Source: Simmondsia chinensis
Lineage: Eukaryota > Streptophyta > Magnoliopsida > Caryophyllales > Simmondsiaceae
Direction of reading: 5' to 3'
NCBI GenBank assembly: GCA_018398585.1
Contig: JAGTTD010000005.1
Span: 6,751,355-6,815,354 of the forward strand
Length of the DNA: 64,000 nt
Part shown: positions 1-12,728 of the stretch, one piece after another
Numbering within the stretch: the first letter of the stretch is position 1
How the letters are laid out: the number at the start of each line of letters is the position of its first letter
Program-made: the position numbers and the translations under genes
The notes under the pieces: generated by a model
Told to the model about the DNA's origin: nothing
The model's input: the letters and a program-made list of their open reading frames with translations, nothing else
The model's database searches: none

Positions 1-26
1 ACCTCTTGTTGTTTTTAATTTCATAG

Positions 27-3000
27 ACTTCCTGTTGATTGTGTTGAAGGATCTTCTTCCACGACGTCGGGACTTGAGATTGATTTTAATGAGTGCAACA
101 TTAAATGCTGAGCTATTTTCCAATTATTATGGGGACGCACCAATGATTCACATTCCGGTATATTATAGCTCTCTGTTCGATGTAACCCCTGTTTGTATTA
201 CAATGACAGTAAATCTCTGAATATAATGATTGTTGAGCATTAGACCCTTTACAAGTCACCCTGTAATTGTTATCTTCATTTTTAGGCAAAAATTTCGAGT
301 TGTAGTGCGGTAAAACCTTTCTCTGCATCAGCCCTCATATTTACAGTATTATCCTTTATCGTGAATGTGAATTTATATGGAAAAGAGAAATAGGATCAAA
401 TTTTTGGAATCTTTTCCAGAACGAGGAGTCTAAAAACGACTTGATAGACTGCATTAGGATTAGGATGTCTGGTATTCTCATCACAGGCTATGAGATTTGG
501 GGTTTCCTTCCCTATTCTGCTCTAGGGTGCTAGCTTGATGATCTTTTTGTTTTTCCACCCCCTTTTATGTTGGCTGACAATGTATGGAGTAATGTCAAGG
601 AGTTCTCTAAAGGTTGGTGCTTTGCGTGAAGGATTCTTGCTACTTGTATTGAAAGCCTTCTGATTGAGGTCTATTGGAGAGACGTCTTCTGATATGTATA
701 TTGGACTCTAGTAAGGGTACTGCATTAGGGGCTTTTTAGCTTTCTTTCTTATCAATGCTCAGAGGTATACTGCAATTGCAGTTTGGGGATGCTTATTATG
801 TATGGAGTAATGTCAAAGAGTTCTCTAAGGTTGGAATGGAGAAGCTTACGGATTGGTGTTCTGCAAAAGTAGGTTCATTTAAGATATCGAGCCTGGAGGA
901 GTTGGATACAGTGTCTGAGAAGGTTGATCTTTTGAGGGATAAGCGGTGATTTGATACAATTCAAATGGAGAATGAGTCAGTTTATTTCTTTAAACGGGGG
1001 ATTAGGAAGAAGCTAGATGTTTAGACCGTGGTGGATTCTCAAGCGTAACTGTTTATGTTGACACTGTTGAGAATGAGGATATCACATACACAAAGGAGGA
1101 TTTGTTAAGGACAAGGGCAATGGAATGCAACATGTTTGAATAAAACTTTATGCAGAGGACAAAGTTTGACATTCTACCTGTAACATGCTGTGTTTTGCTA
1201 GCTCCTTTTGACAATTATAGTGGAGATGGGTTTGATCCTAGACGATTAAATGAATTATTTGTTGCTTGCTTGTTAATTATGGGCCTAGAGTTTGTTTTCA
1301 ACATGCGACAGCATTTGTGAGGGATGCTCTCTGTTTTTTTCCTTTTCTTTTGTGTTTTTGTTCTTTCTATAGATTTTAGAATAGGATAATGTCTTAGCAA
1401 TGGGTAGAGAATTTCTTTGCAGGGTTGTACATGATCTCAGCTGCGGTTCTCTTCTTCCTCTTTAGAGTTCCACTTCCAAGGTGATAGAAGTTCTTGTTCT
1501 AATGCTTTAGGTGTCGCTGATTTTGAGGATGTCTGAGGTCTGAGTTTAATCATGTCTAAGCCCCGACTATGCTATTACTGGATTTATCATGAGTATTATG
1601 TTATTTCTCTGTATGCTTGTCTCAATAGGTGCTACTTTTTGGGGGTAACCTTGGTGTAGGTTCTTTGTGGGATGTAGTGGTACTGTGGTAGGGAAAGTAT
1701 CAAGATGATAGATGTTCCTTTGGGTGGCCACGTTGATCTCTTTTGTTTATTGGTCTCCCTTTTGTTATCCATCTTTGTTCCGGATCCTAGTGCAGGTGGC
1801 CAGTGGAATTGAGAAGGTATCCAGGGATTTTTTTTTTTTTTTTTTAATATAATGTCATTTTGCTTTGTCTGTAATTTTGAACGTAATTTCATTGCCCCTG
1901 TTATTTGATTATTCAGTGTCTCATTGAGTAATAGTTTCAGTCAATCTTCGTGACCAATCACAATTTTTGTGGGTGCCAATTACTTCACATTTTCACAGTT
2001 GTGTTTTTGATCTAATGTTTCATTCAGGGATTTACACATCCAGTGAGGGCACATTTCTTGGAAGATGTACTAGAAGTGACAGGATACAAGCTGACATCAT
2101 TCAACCAGGTTGACGATTATGGCCAAGAGAAAGTTTGGAAGACCCAGAGGCAGTTGGTGCCACGAAAAAAGAAGAATCAGATTACCACATTTGTAGAGGT
2201 ATGCCTTTATGGGAAATTCATTTACTTTGCATTGGGCCTCTTTAAGGCACGGGGTGGTGGTTGTATTTACTTAGCATTGGACTTATTGTAATGCACCATA
2301 TTTTAGATGATTACTTAAATCACATATTTGTGTTATGAGGTATCTTGAGATTTTGATGATTTATATTTGTATGGTTCTCTATTCAAATCTTACTTAGGTT
2401 AATGCTTTACTTAATTTCTGGAGAGGAACTTGACAAAAGGGGGGGCCCTGGTATCAATAGTTTCAATCACTTGACCTTCAGTACAAATACCTTACTATAT
2501 ATCATGAAAGCTTAGCTTTCTTATTCTTTTGTGATTTCCTTGCAGGATGCTCTCAAAAATTCCAGCTTTGAGAACTATAGCCCTCGTGCACGTGATTCTC
2601 TGTCATGTTGGTCTCCTGATTGTATTGGGTTTAACTTAATTGAAGCAGTTTTGTGCCATATATGTCGTAAGGAAGGGCCAGGTGCTGTGTTGGTTTTCAT
2701 GACTGGATGGGAGGATATTAATTGTTTGAGGGACCAGATCAAAGCTCACCCTTTGCTAGGAGACCCAAACCGGGTTTTGCTAGTTGCGTGCCATGGTTCA
2801 ATGGCTACAGCTGAGCAGGTTAAGACCTTTTCTTTTCATTGTCGCTATTAACAGTCATTCTCCTCATCATGATCCCTTTCTAACCTTTTTTCCATGCAAC
2901 TTTACCTATTCTTGTTACTTTCTCAATTTGTTTTTGCATTTAACCTTGACTTGAGGTAGTGAGGCTGCTGGCATATTAATTTAAATGTGATTACCCTATG

Positions 3001-6000
3001 TTCCACCAACAATTAAGTTGCAAACCGGTCTGTTTCTATTTCCCCGTCTCTTGACCCTTTTGCTGGTTTTTCTTGTTTCTCCATAGCTTTTTGTGCGCAG
3101 CAGTTATCTTTTTGGCTCTGGCATCCCGCTCATGTTCACCAGCCTTGTACTTTGTTGGCTTTTCTCTTCCTTCCCTTATCAATTATCTCCTGAAATCCTT
3201 GATTTCACTTTTAGTTGTCTTTGCTCTCTGTTTTGTTGATACTGGTGAGATAGGTTTCTCTTTCATAGGAGATATAGCATTGTTTCACCATATTTATTCC
3301 TGTATAAATATGTTTCTTGTCACTTTTTGCAGAAACTCATATTTGAAAAGCCACCTTCTAATGTGCGTAAAATAGTTTTGGCTACAAATATGGCGGAGGC
3401 TAGCATCACAATCAATGACATTGTGTTTGTGGTTGACTGTGGAAAAGCAAAAGAGACCACGTACGACGCTTTAAACAACACACCTTGTTTGTTGCCTTCT
3501 TGGATATCAAAGGCTTCTGCTCGGCAAGTAAGTCCTCTGAAATGAATACTTGTTTTGCTCTACAGTGTATTAATCAATTCTTAAAATCCATATTAAGGGG
3601 CTACAAAAGGGAAAAGGAAGATACTACTCTTTAGTCAACTCTGCACTTAAGGCTTGTTGACAGCAATGATGATGACAAGCTTATTTTGATTGCAATTGCT
3701 ATAGGCAAAGTCATTTTATCGTAATAGCATTGTGTATCATCAGTGGAGGGTTTTTAGATGTTGTGATGATTCCTTTACTTGTACTTGTATTCTGTTGTGT
3801 TGATTTTGTTATGAGTAAGTATTGGTGTGAAGGCTTTGGTGTCAATGGAGGAGGTAGTAGGGATTTTTGGCGGGCCGAAAATGTATATGTTTTTGGGGGA
3901 AAGAAACTTGTTAGCGCAATGAAAACATTATACGAAGGTGCTCATTGAGCTAGATACTGGACCATAATTTGCCACATTGTTTCTTAGAATTAGGGTCTTT
4001 TTGTTATCATTTTCTTTGTGCAGTTTTTTTTCCCCCCAAAAATCTAAGTCATATTTTGGAAATAAAAATTACAAATAGAAAACGATACTAAATAGGCCCT
4101 TTAGAAATCTTTGGGATGCCAAGCTAGTAGATAATATATGCTCATTATTTGCATGACATTTCTTTTTTTTTTTTTTTTTTTGGGGTTTTTTTTTTTGGGG
4201 GGGGGGGGGGGGAAGGACATGGCTGAGAAAGAGGTCTTTGTTAGGAATAGAAAATAAAGTCGCCCTTTGCCCTTTTGTCTAATCCCTTGACAGTTGCAAA
4301 TTAATTCTCACTTTAATCAGCGTCTTCAAGTCGGTCATATTTCCCCTTTTTTGCTGTTCCTGTCTGCAGAGAAGGGGTAGGGCTGGTCGAGTCCAGCCAG
4401 GAGAGTGCTACCACTTGTACCCGAGATGTGTATATGAAGCTTTTGCTGATTATCAACTTCCTGAACTTCTGAGAACTCCGTTGAATTCCCTCTGCCTGCA
4501 AATTAAAAGCTTGCAAATTGGCAGTATTGGTGAATTTTTGTCAGCTGCACTACAACCTCCAGAACCATTGGCAGTAAGTTATTTCTGCATGGATCTTCTG
4601 TTACTTGCGTTCAATTTCACGAGCAACTTTTTCTTGTAGTTTTAATTGTGTACGTATTACTTCTTTGATTGGGTAAGTTTTACTTGAATGTATTCCTTAT
4701 AAGCAGTTATCACGGAGTTCAGTGATGTCTAAGCTGCACTTAGATGCGTGATATTAAGGGCATGTTTGGTCTTGTTACCATTTGCAGTTTTTGATTTTTG
4801 AAAAGCTGATAATCAAGTTTTGAAAACAATTTTTCTGGTTTTAGGTTTTGTATTTTTGGTTTTCATTAAAATTAGGGAAAACCCAAAACCAAAAAACTCA
4901 AAACTAGAAAAAATCTTTTTCGAAGTATGACCTTTAGCTTCTAAAAAACCCAATATTGTTAATGGAAAATGATTCTAAACATATCCTAGGGTATCTGAAT
5001 TTATGACAGCTTCTCTATTTATCTTCCCTTACATTATTCTCTTACATAATTTCCAGAAATCTCTTGAATACTGGCAATTTCAAGTTTGTCACCTTCTTTT
5101 TGTTGCTAATGCATTTTATTTTTATGTAATATAGGTCCAAAATGCTATTGAATTTCTGAAGATGATTGGAGCATTAGATGAGAATGAGAACCTAACGAAT
5201 CTTGGTTGGTCTGCCCTTCTTTTCAATAAATGGATGTTTATTATCGCACCATACTTACACTTACACATTGTTTGCTTTGAATCAGGGAAGTACCTGTCAA
5301 TGCTCCCTGTTGATCCAAAACTTGGGAAAATGCTAATTATGGGTGCAGTTTTCCGGTGCTTCGATCCTGTTTTGACGATAGTAGCAGGCCTTAGTGTCAA
5401 GGATCCATTTCTTTTACCGCAGGATAAAAAGGATGTGAGTATGGAATTCAGCATATTTACCTCTTTGAATTCAGCATATTTTAGGGGCCCAAAGCAGATT
5501 CCATCACTAGGCCCTTTTGGGTGACCGAGGTGTCTAAGAGATTAGTTTAAATACACCTTTAACAGTCCATTTTGTATTTTGTTATTTATGTTATATATGT
5601 ACATGGATAGTTGTATCATAAGTAGGTGGTTACTTTTCCTATTATAAATGGTGATGTGTTGTATGAGTAAACTAATAACAAGACTAATTTTAAAAGGGGC
5701 CCCCAGTGAATTGTTGGCCTTAAGGAATTGCTTCCATTGCTTGGGGTGTTGATTGACCCTATTCTGATGGTGCTGCTTTACAAGATGACGAACCCACTAA
5801 CTTTATGTGGCTTCCACAATGAGAAGAACCAATATTTTATGTGCATATGGTTCCGTTATTAAGTCTAATAATTGTTGCGATTTGTAATAACTGCTGCTAG
5901 CTTTATGAGGTTCATGCTTGAAGTTTTATCTGCTTAGCGCCTCCTAGACTCGGAGATGCATTAGTCTGTGACTTGTGTCGTCACTTGTACATGGACTTCG

Positions 6001-9000
6001 AAACATCTATCTATTGTTGCACCTCAGACTTAGCGAGTTAGGTTGTTTACATGCTGCATCTACAGTATTATTTGTCTTCTAAATGTTCCAGCTGGAGGTA
6101 CTATCACGAATCGATTGACTTGTCTTTTGTACTCAAAAGTTGGAAGCGAGTGAGCTAATGGTCTGAGGAGAAAGATCTGGAGTGAAATTATTGTTTCATG
6201 TTTCCTACATTTAACCTTGCATTGTTTGATGATTTTCTGAGTTATTTGCTCTTTTGGTCCTTAATATCTGTAAGTTTATTCAAATTGATTTCTCATCTTT
6301 TCTTTTCTTCAAAATAATCCCCGATGTTTATAAAATTTTTAAAATTGGTCTCTCATCTTTTTCCTTGTCCAAAACATGTTTTATATTTTATTTTATGACA
6401 AAATAGTTCCATATCTTTTTAATTTCTACTTAATTTTGGGCACTAGATGAGGGACTAATTTTGTCATAAAATAAAATATTATGGATAATTTTGAACAAAG
6501 GAATAGATGAAAGATCACTTTGAGCAAACTTACAAACATTAGAGACTATTTTGAACACAAAAAAAGACGAGGGACTAATTTAAACAAACATATGAACATG
6601 AGGGACCAACATAGTAAATAACTCTTGATTTTCTTGATATCAGTGGCTGTTTACTGGAACCTTCCTTTCAACTTGGTCCCTTGGATGTTTTTTCTTACTT
6701 TCTCTTGTCGTAAGATCATTTTATCATATCTATTTCGGTAGATTTTGTATTCAGTAAAGAAAGACTTGATATTATTTAATGATCTACTGCTAATTCTTTT
6801 GACATCTTCGGTTCAGTTAGCTGGGATAGCTAAGGCGAGATTCTCAGCTAAAGATTACAGCGATCACATGGCTCTTGTTCGTGCATATGAAGGCTGGAAA
6901 GATGCAGAGAGAGAGGGATCAGCATATGAGTATTGCTGGAGAAATTTCTTATCTGCACAAACACTACAAGCTATCCATTCAATTCGCAAGCAGTTCAGTT
7001 ACATTCTAAAAGACGCAGGATTAATAGATGAAGATGTTAGTAGTAATAACAAATTAAGCCATAATCAGTCGCTAGTCCGTGCAGTTATATGTTCCGGCCT
7101 CTTTCCTGGCATTGCATCGGTAGTGGTGAGTCATCTCAAAACTATAAACATAGCATAAGCTTAGAAGCCAATTTAATAGACTGATGCTTACTAGACTTGA
7201 TGCAAACAGCACAGGGAGACATCCATGTCATTCAAAACAAAGGAAGATGGGCAAGTTCTATTGTATGCGGTATGTATGTTGTATATCTTGACTTTGTGCA
7301 TGGCACACGATTGGCCATATCAATTGTCTGTTTGTTTTTCTGTTAGTGAAAAACACGTATATTACGTGTATTACGTATTAATATTTTTCTGTTTAAAAGG
7401 AATGTTAATGTATAATTGAAAATGATATAGTAAAGTATGCATGTTCTTGATGCTTTCCCTAGAACATCTTATATTGTTTGAACTTTCTCTCTCTCTTCAA
7501 TTACACTTGTGTTATATTGTCTGCATATACTTTTTTCCTGTTCTAATCTCTGAGTAGGACTTAACGATTTTCCTTCAGAATTCCGTGAATGCACGCTACC
7601 AGACTATTCCTTATCCATGGCTGGTTTTTGGTGAAAAAGTAAAGGTTAATATCGTTTTCGTTCGCGATTCAACTGGTGTATCAGATTCAATACTGATCCT
7701 GTTTGGTGGTGCTCTAAGTCGTGGGTCACAGGTAACCATTTGCTAGTGTTTAACAGTCCATCTTGTTTGTTAATGTCGGTTTCTCTTGCCTTTTGATTTT
7801 AGTAGCTGAAACTTAAGGAGTGAGGTTTTTGGAATTGTGGTAGGCTGGGCACTTGAAAATGTTGGACAATTATGTGGATTTCTTCATGGATCCTAACATG
7901 GCTGAGTGCTACTGCAAGCTCAAAGAGGAACTTGACAAACTTCTGCTTAAGAAGGTAAACAATATGCGTGCAGTTTCATCCTGCAGATTTTTATTTTTCC
8001 TTTTTCTTGAATTTGTATTTCATTGAACTGTCGTACAGCCTTTTTCCAAAATGCCCAAATTATAAACTGAAGGAAATAATTTCCAAGGATTCTGGTTCAT
8101 GTCCCTAGGAGATTTACATATATGCTGGCAAGAAGTTATTTGTAAGCTACTTCTCTATCCTGAAGTAAAAAAAATATACCTAGAAAAACTGAAATTAAGT
8201 GGATCCATGATACACCAGAACGGTGAAGTAGATGAGGATGTCAGCAACAGGATTAAAGTAGGCTGGGGCAGAAGTGGAGGATGGCATCCAGGGTACTGTG
8301 TGATAGAAAGTTCCCGCTAAAGTTAAAGGGAAAATACTATAGGACCGTAGTAAGACCGGCTATGCTATATGGGGCAGAGTGTCGATCAATGAAACAAAAT
8401 CCAAACACAGAGGATGAAGGTGGCAGAGATGAGGATGCTGCGCTGGATGTGTGGCCACACAAAGAAGGATAGGATTAGGAATGATGTGATACGAAGTAAG
8501 CTGGGTGTAGCCTCGATCGAGTATAAATTGAGGGAGCACCGCCTAAGATGGTTTGGACATGTTACCAGGAAACCGACTACAACTCCAATCAGGAGGTGTG
8601 AACAGCTTCACACGGTGATAAGCAGAAGAGGGAGGGGCAGACCAAAGAAGAGTTGGCTGGAGACGATTCATCAAGACCTAACCCACCTAAACCTAAGGCA
8701 GGAGATGGCCGCAGATAGGACACGTTGGAGGGCTAGCATAAGGGTAGCGGAGGTGGCAGAGTAGAGTAGTGTAAGGAGTGGCTGGTAGTTTGGGATCCTT
8801 AGGCAGGCATAACCTAGAGGGTAGCACTTTTAGGCTAACTTAGTCTCTGTTCATGCTGCTGCTTCTTCTTCTTGTTCTCCTCCTCCTCCTCCTTCGCCCT
8901 CTTTTACTTCTTCTTCTTCTCCCTTCCTTTTTACTTCTCCTTAAAAGTCATTGGTAATTAATTGGTGGTTCATTTGCAGGCACTCAACTACTTCAGGTTG

Positions 9001-10289
9001 GGGGTCCCCGGAAACAGTCTCCTTTCCATCTGGAAGGGGTAAGGCTGCGTACAATACCCCCCCCAGACCCTGCTTTCTGCGGGAGCCGCAAGGCACTGGG
9101 ACTGTTGTTGTTGTTGTTGTAAGTGGATGTGTTTTTCCCAATATTAAGTTCCAAATTGGAAATTGCAGTTTCGTTTGTCATCAATGCATTTAGGGTACAT
9201 TCGATTGTGTTGGCCCCTCTGGCCGCTGCTTCTACACGAGAAAGGTCCAGGTGGATTCATAGATCATGGCAAGGGAGTTTTGAGTTCGATATGGATATGA
9301 CCATATGCTACAGCTTGAGTTTAATAAAGATATGATTCACAATGATGCAATGACGTATTTTTGATTGATATATCTGCTTTACCTTATGTTCACTTACAAA
9401 ATCTCAATGCGATCACTGCTACCCATTATATAATGCCTGTGACACTTCTTTCCACTATTCTGTGACCATGAATTGCGATTCAATTTCATGAGCTAATGGT
9501 TGTTTGTCTAGGATTGTCAATGGCTGGCTTGTTATCATTGTCTGTAGTTTTTTAGTTTTAGAAACTAAAAACTGGGTTTTGAAAACGATACTTTGTTTTT
9601 TGGATTTTTGCAAAACTAAAAACCAAAAATCAGAAGAAAAAAAATCATTTACGAAACCTTGTTTTTAGTTTTTCAAAAATCAAAAACTATGAACAGAAAA
9701 CCATACCAAACAACTATCCAAATTTCACAATAAACATCATTCTATGTGCTGATCATAAATCTTCTGCCAATGGCACCTGATGAAAACTTTCTGGACCCCT
9801 TTCTAACCATTTACCATTATGGCACAGCTGGAAGATCCGACCCTCGACATCCTCAAAGAAGGTAAGTACGTAATGCTTGCGGTTCAAGAGCTAGTGTCTG
9901 GAGACCAATGCGATGGAAGGTTCGTGTTCGGGCGTCAAAACAGGAAGCCAAAGGACCCAAACGACCGGTTCACGAGAGACGGGACGAACCCAAAGAGCTT
10001 GTTACAAACCTTATTAATGAGAGCAGGACATTCCCCACCAAAATACAAAACAAAGCACCTTAAAACAAATGAGTTCAGGGCACTTGTGGAGTTCAAAGGG
10101 ATGCAATTTGTGGGGAAGCCTCTGAGAAATAAGCAGCTTGCTGAGAAGGATGCTGCTATCGAGGCATTGGCGTGGCTGACTCATAGTGACGCGAAGGGTC
10201 GGGATGAGGAGGATGAGTCCCCGCTGGATGTTACTGACAATATGCTGAAACTACTGGGGAAACGTCGGAAGTCGAAGAGACGGTCTTGA
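27..10289 (+). CDS. DHX36-type DExH-box RNA helicase (DExH1-like), 3' part of gene
   Basis: Twelve exons join in frame: 27-157, 2028-2198, 2546-2818, 3333-3527, 4370-4573, 5135-5204, 5286-5434, 6817-7125, 7210-7269, 7579-7731, 7844-7954 and 9828-10289. All have AG/GT borders and compatible phases, giving about 761 C-terminal residues; the N-terminus with Walker A and DExH motifs lies left of the window. Visible in order: motif III SAT, motif IV region ([11 protein letters not shown]), motif V ([14 protein letters not shown]), motif VI split by an intron (Q|RRGRAGR), the helicase-associated HA2 and OB-fold regions, and a C-terminal double-stranded-RNA-binding domain (about residues 630-720, ending [13 protein letters not shown]) with a basic tail. 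Family knowledge: these enzymes unwind RNA duplexes and G-quadruplexes. The DExH1 assignment rests on the recalled architecture of the C-terminal dsRBD; DExH3/DExH5 are less likely. The first intron (158-2027) shows only unclear repeat-like sequence. The last intron holds an RTE fragment, a SINE and a fold-back repeat. Confidence 0.93.
4757..4988. repeat. Fold-back AT-rich element, family A (full copy)
   Basis: Ends AGGGCATGTTTGG and, inverted, AGGATATGTTTAG. Between them are mirrored arms rich in GTTTTTGGTTTT / AAAACCAAAAAC. It lies in a helicase intron. The same design recurs at about 9540, 10862, 23560, 33769, 34508 and 53462, which marks a dispersed MITE-like family. It has no coding capacity. 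Confidence 0.7.
5694..5757. repeat. Remnant of hAT-like MITE (GGGCCCC type)
   Basis: Short stretch with GGGGCCCCCAG, then TTGCTTCCATTGCTTGGGG and TTGACCC. It resembles the ends of the elements at 16369, 23866 and 48905. Only one end is recognisable; it lies in a helicase intron. Confidence 0.4.
6239..6624. mobile_element. Mutator-type MITE with ~180 bp terminal inverted repeats
   Basis: The left end (GAGTTATTTGCTCTTTTGG) and the inverted right end (GAGTTATTTACTATGTTGG) stay complementary for roughly 180 bp, so almost the whole element folds back. Flanks carry ATGATTTTCT (6229-6238) and TTGATTTTCT (6625-6634), a 9/10 match expected of a Mutator-type 9-11 bp target duplication. It has no coding sequence. 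It lies in the intron between helicase exons 7 and 8. Confidence 0.75.
8185..8765 (+). mobile_element. 3' fragment of an RTE-type LINE (reverse transcriptase C-terminus)
   Basis: Frames in order read [11 protein letters not shown], then [20 protein letters not shown], then [27 protein letters not shown] and [11 protein letters not shown]. This is the thumb and C-terminal region typical of plant RTE LINEs, which are often mis-annotated as craniofacial development protein. At least two frameshifts separate the parts, so it is dead. The stop near 8765 is followed by a C/T-rich 3' region. It is inserted in sense orientation in the last helicase intron. Confidence 0.85.
8967..9120 (+). mobile_element. 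5S-headed SINE copy with its 5S head deleted internally
   Basis: It begins GGTTCATTTGCAGGCACT, matching the extreme 5' end of full copies. After about 25 nt it jumps to the body at CAGGTTGGGGGTCC, so almost all of the 5S-derived segment is missing. The body (GGTAAGGCTGCGTAC, AGGCACTGGGACTG) and a (TTG)n tail are intact. No clear target duplication was found. Confidence 0.75.
9540..9720. repeat. Fold-back AT-rich element, family A
   Basis: Mirrored arms TAGTTTTTTAGTTTTAG and GTTTTTAGTTTTTC with AAAAACCAAAAAT between, ending in ACCATACCAAACA. It is the same family as the copy at 4757 and lies immediately before the last helicase exon. Confidence 0.6.
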
Positions 10290-10706
10290 TGCCTCTTCTA
10301 TCGGTGCTGGTTTTTTGGAAGGTAAGAAGAATAGTAGACGAGCTATTGGTAATTATCAGCACAGACAATTGGTTCCGGCTTCTAGTGAAAATCACCCTTG
10401 ATTATGTCGCGTGCTTGGTTGTCCAACGTTTGAAATATTTTGGAGCTTGGTTGCCTTCTCTGAGCACAGGAGACATACAGACTGATTGAAGAGGAAATGT
10501 GGTTCGGTTGGCAACTTGAGGTGTGATTCGTTCAGTAATGCTTGATGTCACGATAAAAGAAAGACGCGAAGGAGCATCGACTCATCGAGTTCCATAGGAA
10601 TAGGGTTGAAGCAGCTCGAGAACATCCGGGTCAAAGTATTGCGTTCTATTAATGGAGTCTTTCAACAGCATCATTATAGGCTTTTTTTGGTTCTGAGAAT
10701 TTGTAT

Positions 10707-10712
10707 AATAAA
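10707..10712 (+). terminator. Polyadenylation signal AATAAA of the helicase gene
   Basis: AATAAA about 420 nt after the helicase stop codon, in a T-rich context. The 3' UTR is inferred to run from 10290 to roughly 10730-10800. Confidence 0.5.
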
Positions 10713-10861
10713 AGAAATATCTTCATAACCATATTTATAGTAAATTGGTATTTATTTATTACAAAAATGAATGTTGTAATTTATTGTTGTTTTGTTTACT
10801 GATAACCCGGATATTGAAAGGCCTGATCATTCCACATAGGGCTTATGTGGGATTTTGTTTT

Positions 10862-11062
10862 CTGATTACAATTTTAGGTTTTTTTAAAAATTAATAACTA
10901 AATTTTAGGGACAAATTTTTTATTTTTTATTTTTTTTTGTTTTTAGTTTTATTTCTTTAGTTTGAATGAAAATTAAAAAGTAGAACACTGAAAACAAGAA
11001 TAATTACTTAAAAAAAATAGAATTCTCAATGTTTCGAAAACTAAAAATTGCAAACAGATGAG
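10862..11062. repeat. Fold-back AT-rich element, family A (degraded)
   Basis: Arms with TTTTAGTTTTATTTC and AAAACTAAAAATTGCAAACAG surround long T and A runs. The end motifs are eroded. It lies downstream of the helicase gene. Confidence 0.45.
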
Positions 11063-11129
11063 TAGGCTCGTTACTCCCATCGGTCGAGTTTTGTGCATTT
11101 TTTTACTTTTAGCTTTGAGTTGTAAACTT

Positions 11130-11172
11130 CTTGTTTTGGAGGCACTGGGCCTGTTGTTGTATTGTTGTATTG
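11130..11172 (+). mobile_element. 43 bp micro-insertion: SINE 3' end only, with target duplication
   Basis: The insert contains only GGAGGCACTGGGCCTG followed by TTG-type repeats, i.e. the last part of the window's SINE family. It is flanked by two 20 bp copies of TAGCTTTGAGTTGT(A/T)AACTT at 11110-11129 and 11173-11192, with one mismatch. This is an extreme 5' truncation that still has a retroposition signature. Confidence 0.8.
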
Positions 11173-11192
11173 TAGCTTTGAGTTGTTAACTT

Positions 11193-12728
11193 GTAAGCGT
11201 CTGATTTTATACAATCTTTTTTTTGTTTTTGGGGGGGTTCTGATTTTGATCATTACAAACAATTCTATAATACCATTAAGAATCTAAAGCCTAAAAGGTT
11301 GCATTTCTGTTTTTAAATAGCAATCAAATGCAGAGTATTTAAGCACAACAAATTCTAATCGAAATCAAACAGATTTAGAACATTCTTCAAATACTTGTAA
11401 CTAACCTCGACTTGTTCTTTCTGCCATAAAAGTCACTTCTGCTCCAGTATTCGATAATTCCTACCATGGCACTTGTCGACTACGTAACATCTGCAACGCT
11501 TCGCTTATGATACTGTAAACTGCCATTTGAATCAAACTGTATAGAATGTATACCTCAAAATCATACGCTTACAATCACCCACATCAACCCACTGTTAGTA
11601 GCCACCTAACTTGTCTTCAATCAAGCAAAAAGGCATTCAAGAGAAGAAAATAGAAAACCGACATCGTTAAACATATAGCATCAACATATATATGCAATAA
11701 CACCAAAAAGACAGACGACAACAACAATAACAATAGCCTAGTGCCCCAAAAAACCAATGCGGGGTCTTGAGGGGTAAGATGTAAGCAGCTTTACCTGTAC
11801 ACAGTGTAGCCTTACCAAAAAGATACAATTTGTCCAAACTTCTTTCACTTCATTCCTTTACTCCAACATGTTTTTTGGGATGGTTTAAGACATTTCTGGC
11901 ATTTTTGCATAACTAAAAACCCTTGAAGGTTGTTCAGCATCATTTAAATATGACAAAAACTAAGGTACTAAAAGTATTCACAAAACCTCATGAAATGTAT
12001 ACAAATTTTTTTTATATAGATTCTCAATGTGGTTTTAATGAGAGTAAGATTGTGCACTCGCAAGGATACAAGTTTGTCATAGCAACCAGCAAATATATAT
12101 TAGTTGTCAAATTCAAATGACTACCAATCAATTGAGCAGTTCAAATAATGACTTCAGGCTCACCAATCTTGAACCTAGGTTATGTGACTCGTTTTAAAGA
12201 CGAGTTTGAGAAGTTATGCTACAAGTTCTAAATTCAAATTAGCATTCAATTAAAACACAGGGTTATGAGTTTAGCTTGTGGACTTATCCCATGACCCTTT
12301 TTATCTTAATGTTGCTGAGTAATTTAAATAGCGTTAAGGAATTTCTTTTTATTCCAAATTCAACGTCAATTCAAATTTAAGACATGTGTTCAGAATTGTG
12401 TACAAATACAACTCACAATCGTTCATCAAAGTCCAATATAGTATCATTTAGGCTACAAGACAACATGCAAATCAATCAGAAAATCAAAAATGGCTACAAG
12501 CGAATGAAAATTTAATCATGTAATCAAATTGCCTTTCAGAGGTGCAAAAAATGTGTAACAAAGGTCATCAACGAACTTAGTATTAAACTAGGGATCCGGA
12601 CAGATAACCTTTTATCATCCCTAAATTAGAAGTCTACTCCCCTATAGGAGTCTTGAAACACAAAATAAACGGGAGACAGGGAAAGAAAAACTCATGAAAA
12701 TATTGACTTCCTCAATTGACATTGCCAC
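11193..12728. other. Intergenic DNA, no gene seen
   Basis: AT-rich sequence with many short ORFs that match no recognised family. The only recognisable feature is the SINE 3' fragment at 11718-11836. Confidence 0.6.
11718..11836 (-). mobile_element. 3' part of a second angio-domain SINE family
   Basis: On the minus strand it reads GGTAAAGCTGCTTACATC, ACCCCTCAAGACCCCGC, GGGGCACTAGGC and a TTGTTATTGTTGTTG tail. This is the plant SINE 3' domain, but the upstream body (GGCTACACTGTGTACAGG) differs from the 5S-headed copies. No 5S head is seen. Confidence 0.6.

Noticed and set aside
755..949. Possible small gene or L1 fragment in helicase intron 1
   Set aside because: It has a weak resemblance to the L1 linker region only, with no catalytic motif, and is partly a local duplication of 578-620. 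Not strong enough to annotate.
9819..9827. Start of the last helicase frame as a separate gene at the ATG near 9819
   Set aside because: The ATG lies in intron sequence before the CAG acceptor at 9825-9827. The frame continues the helicase in phase and carries its dsRBD.
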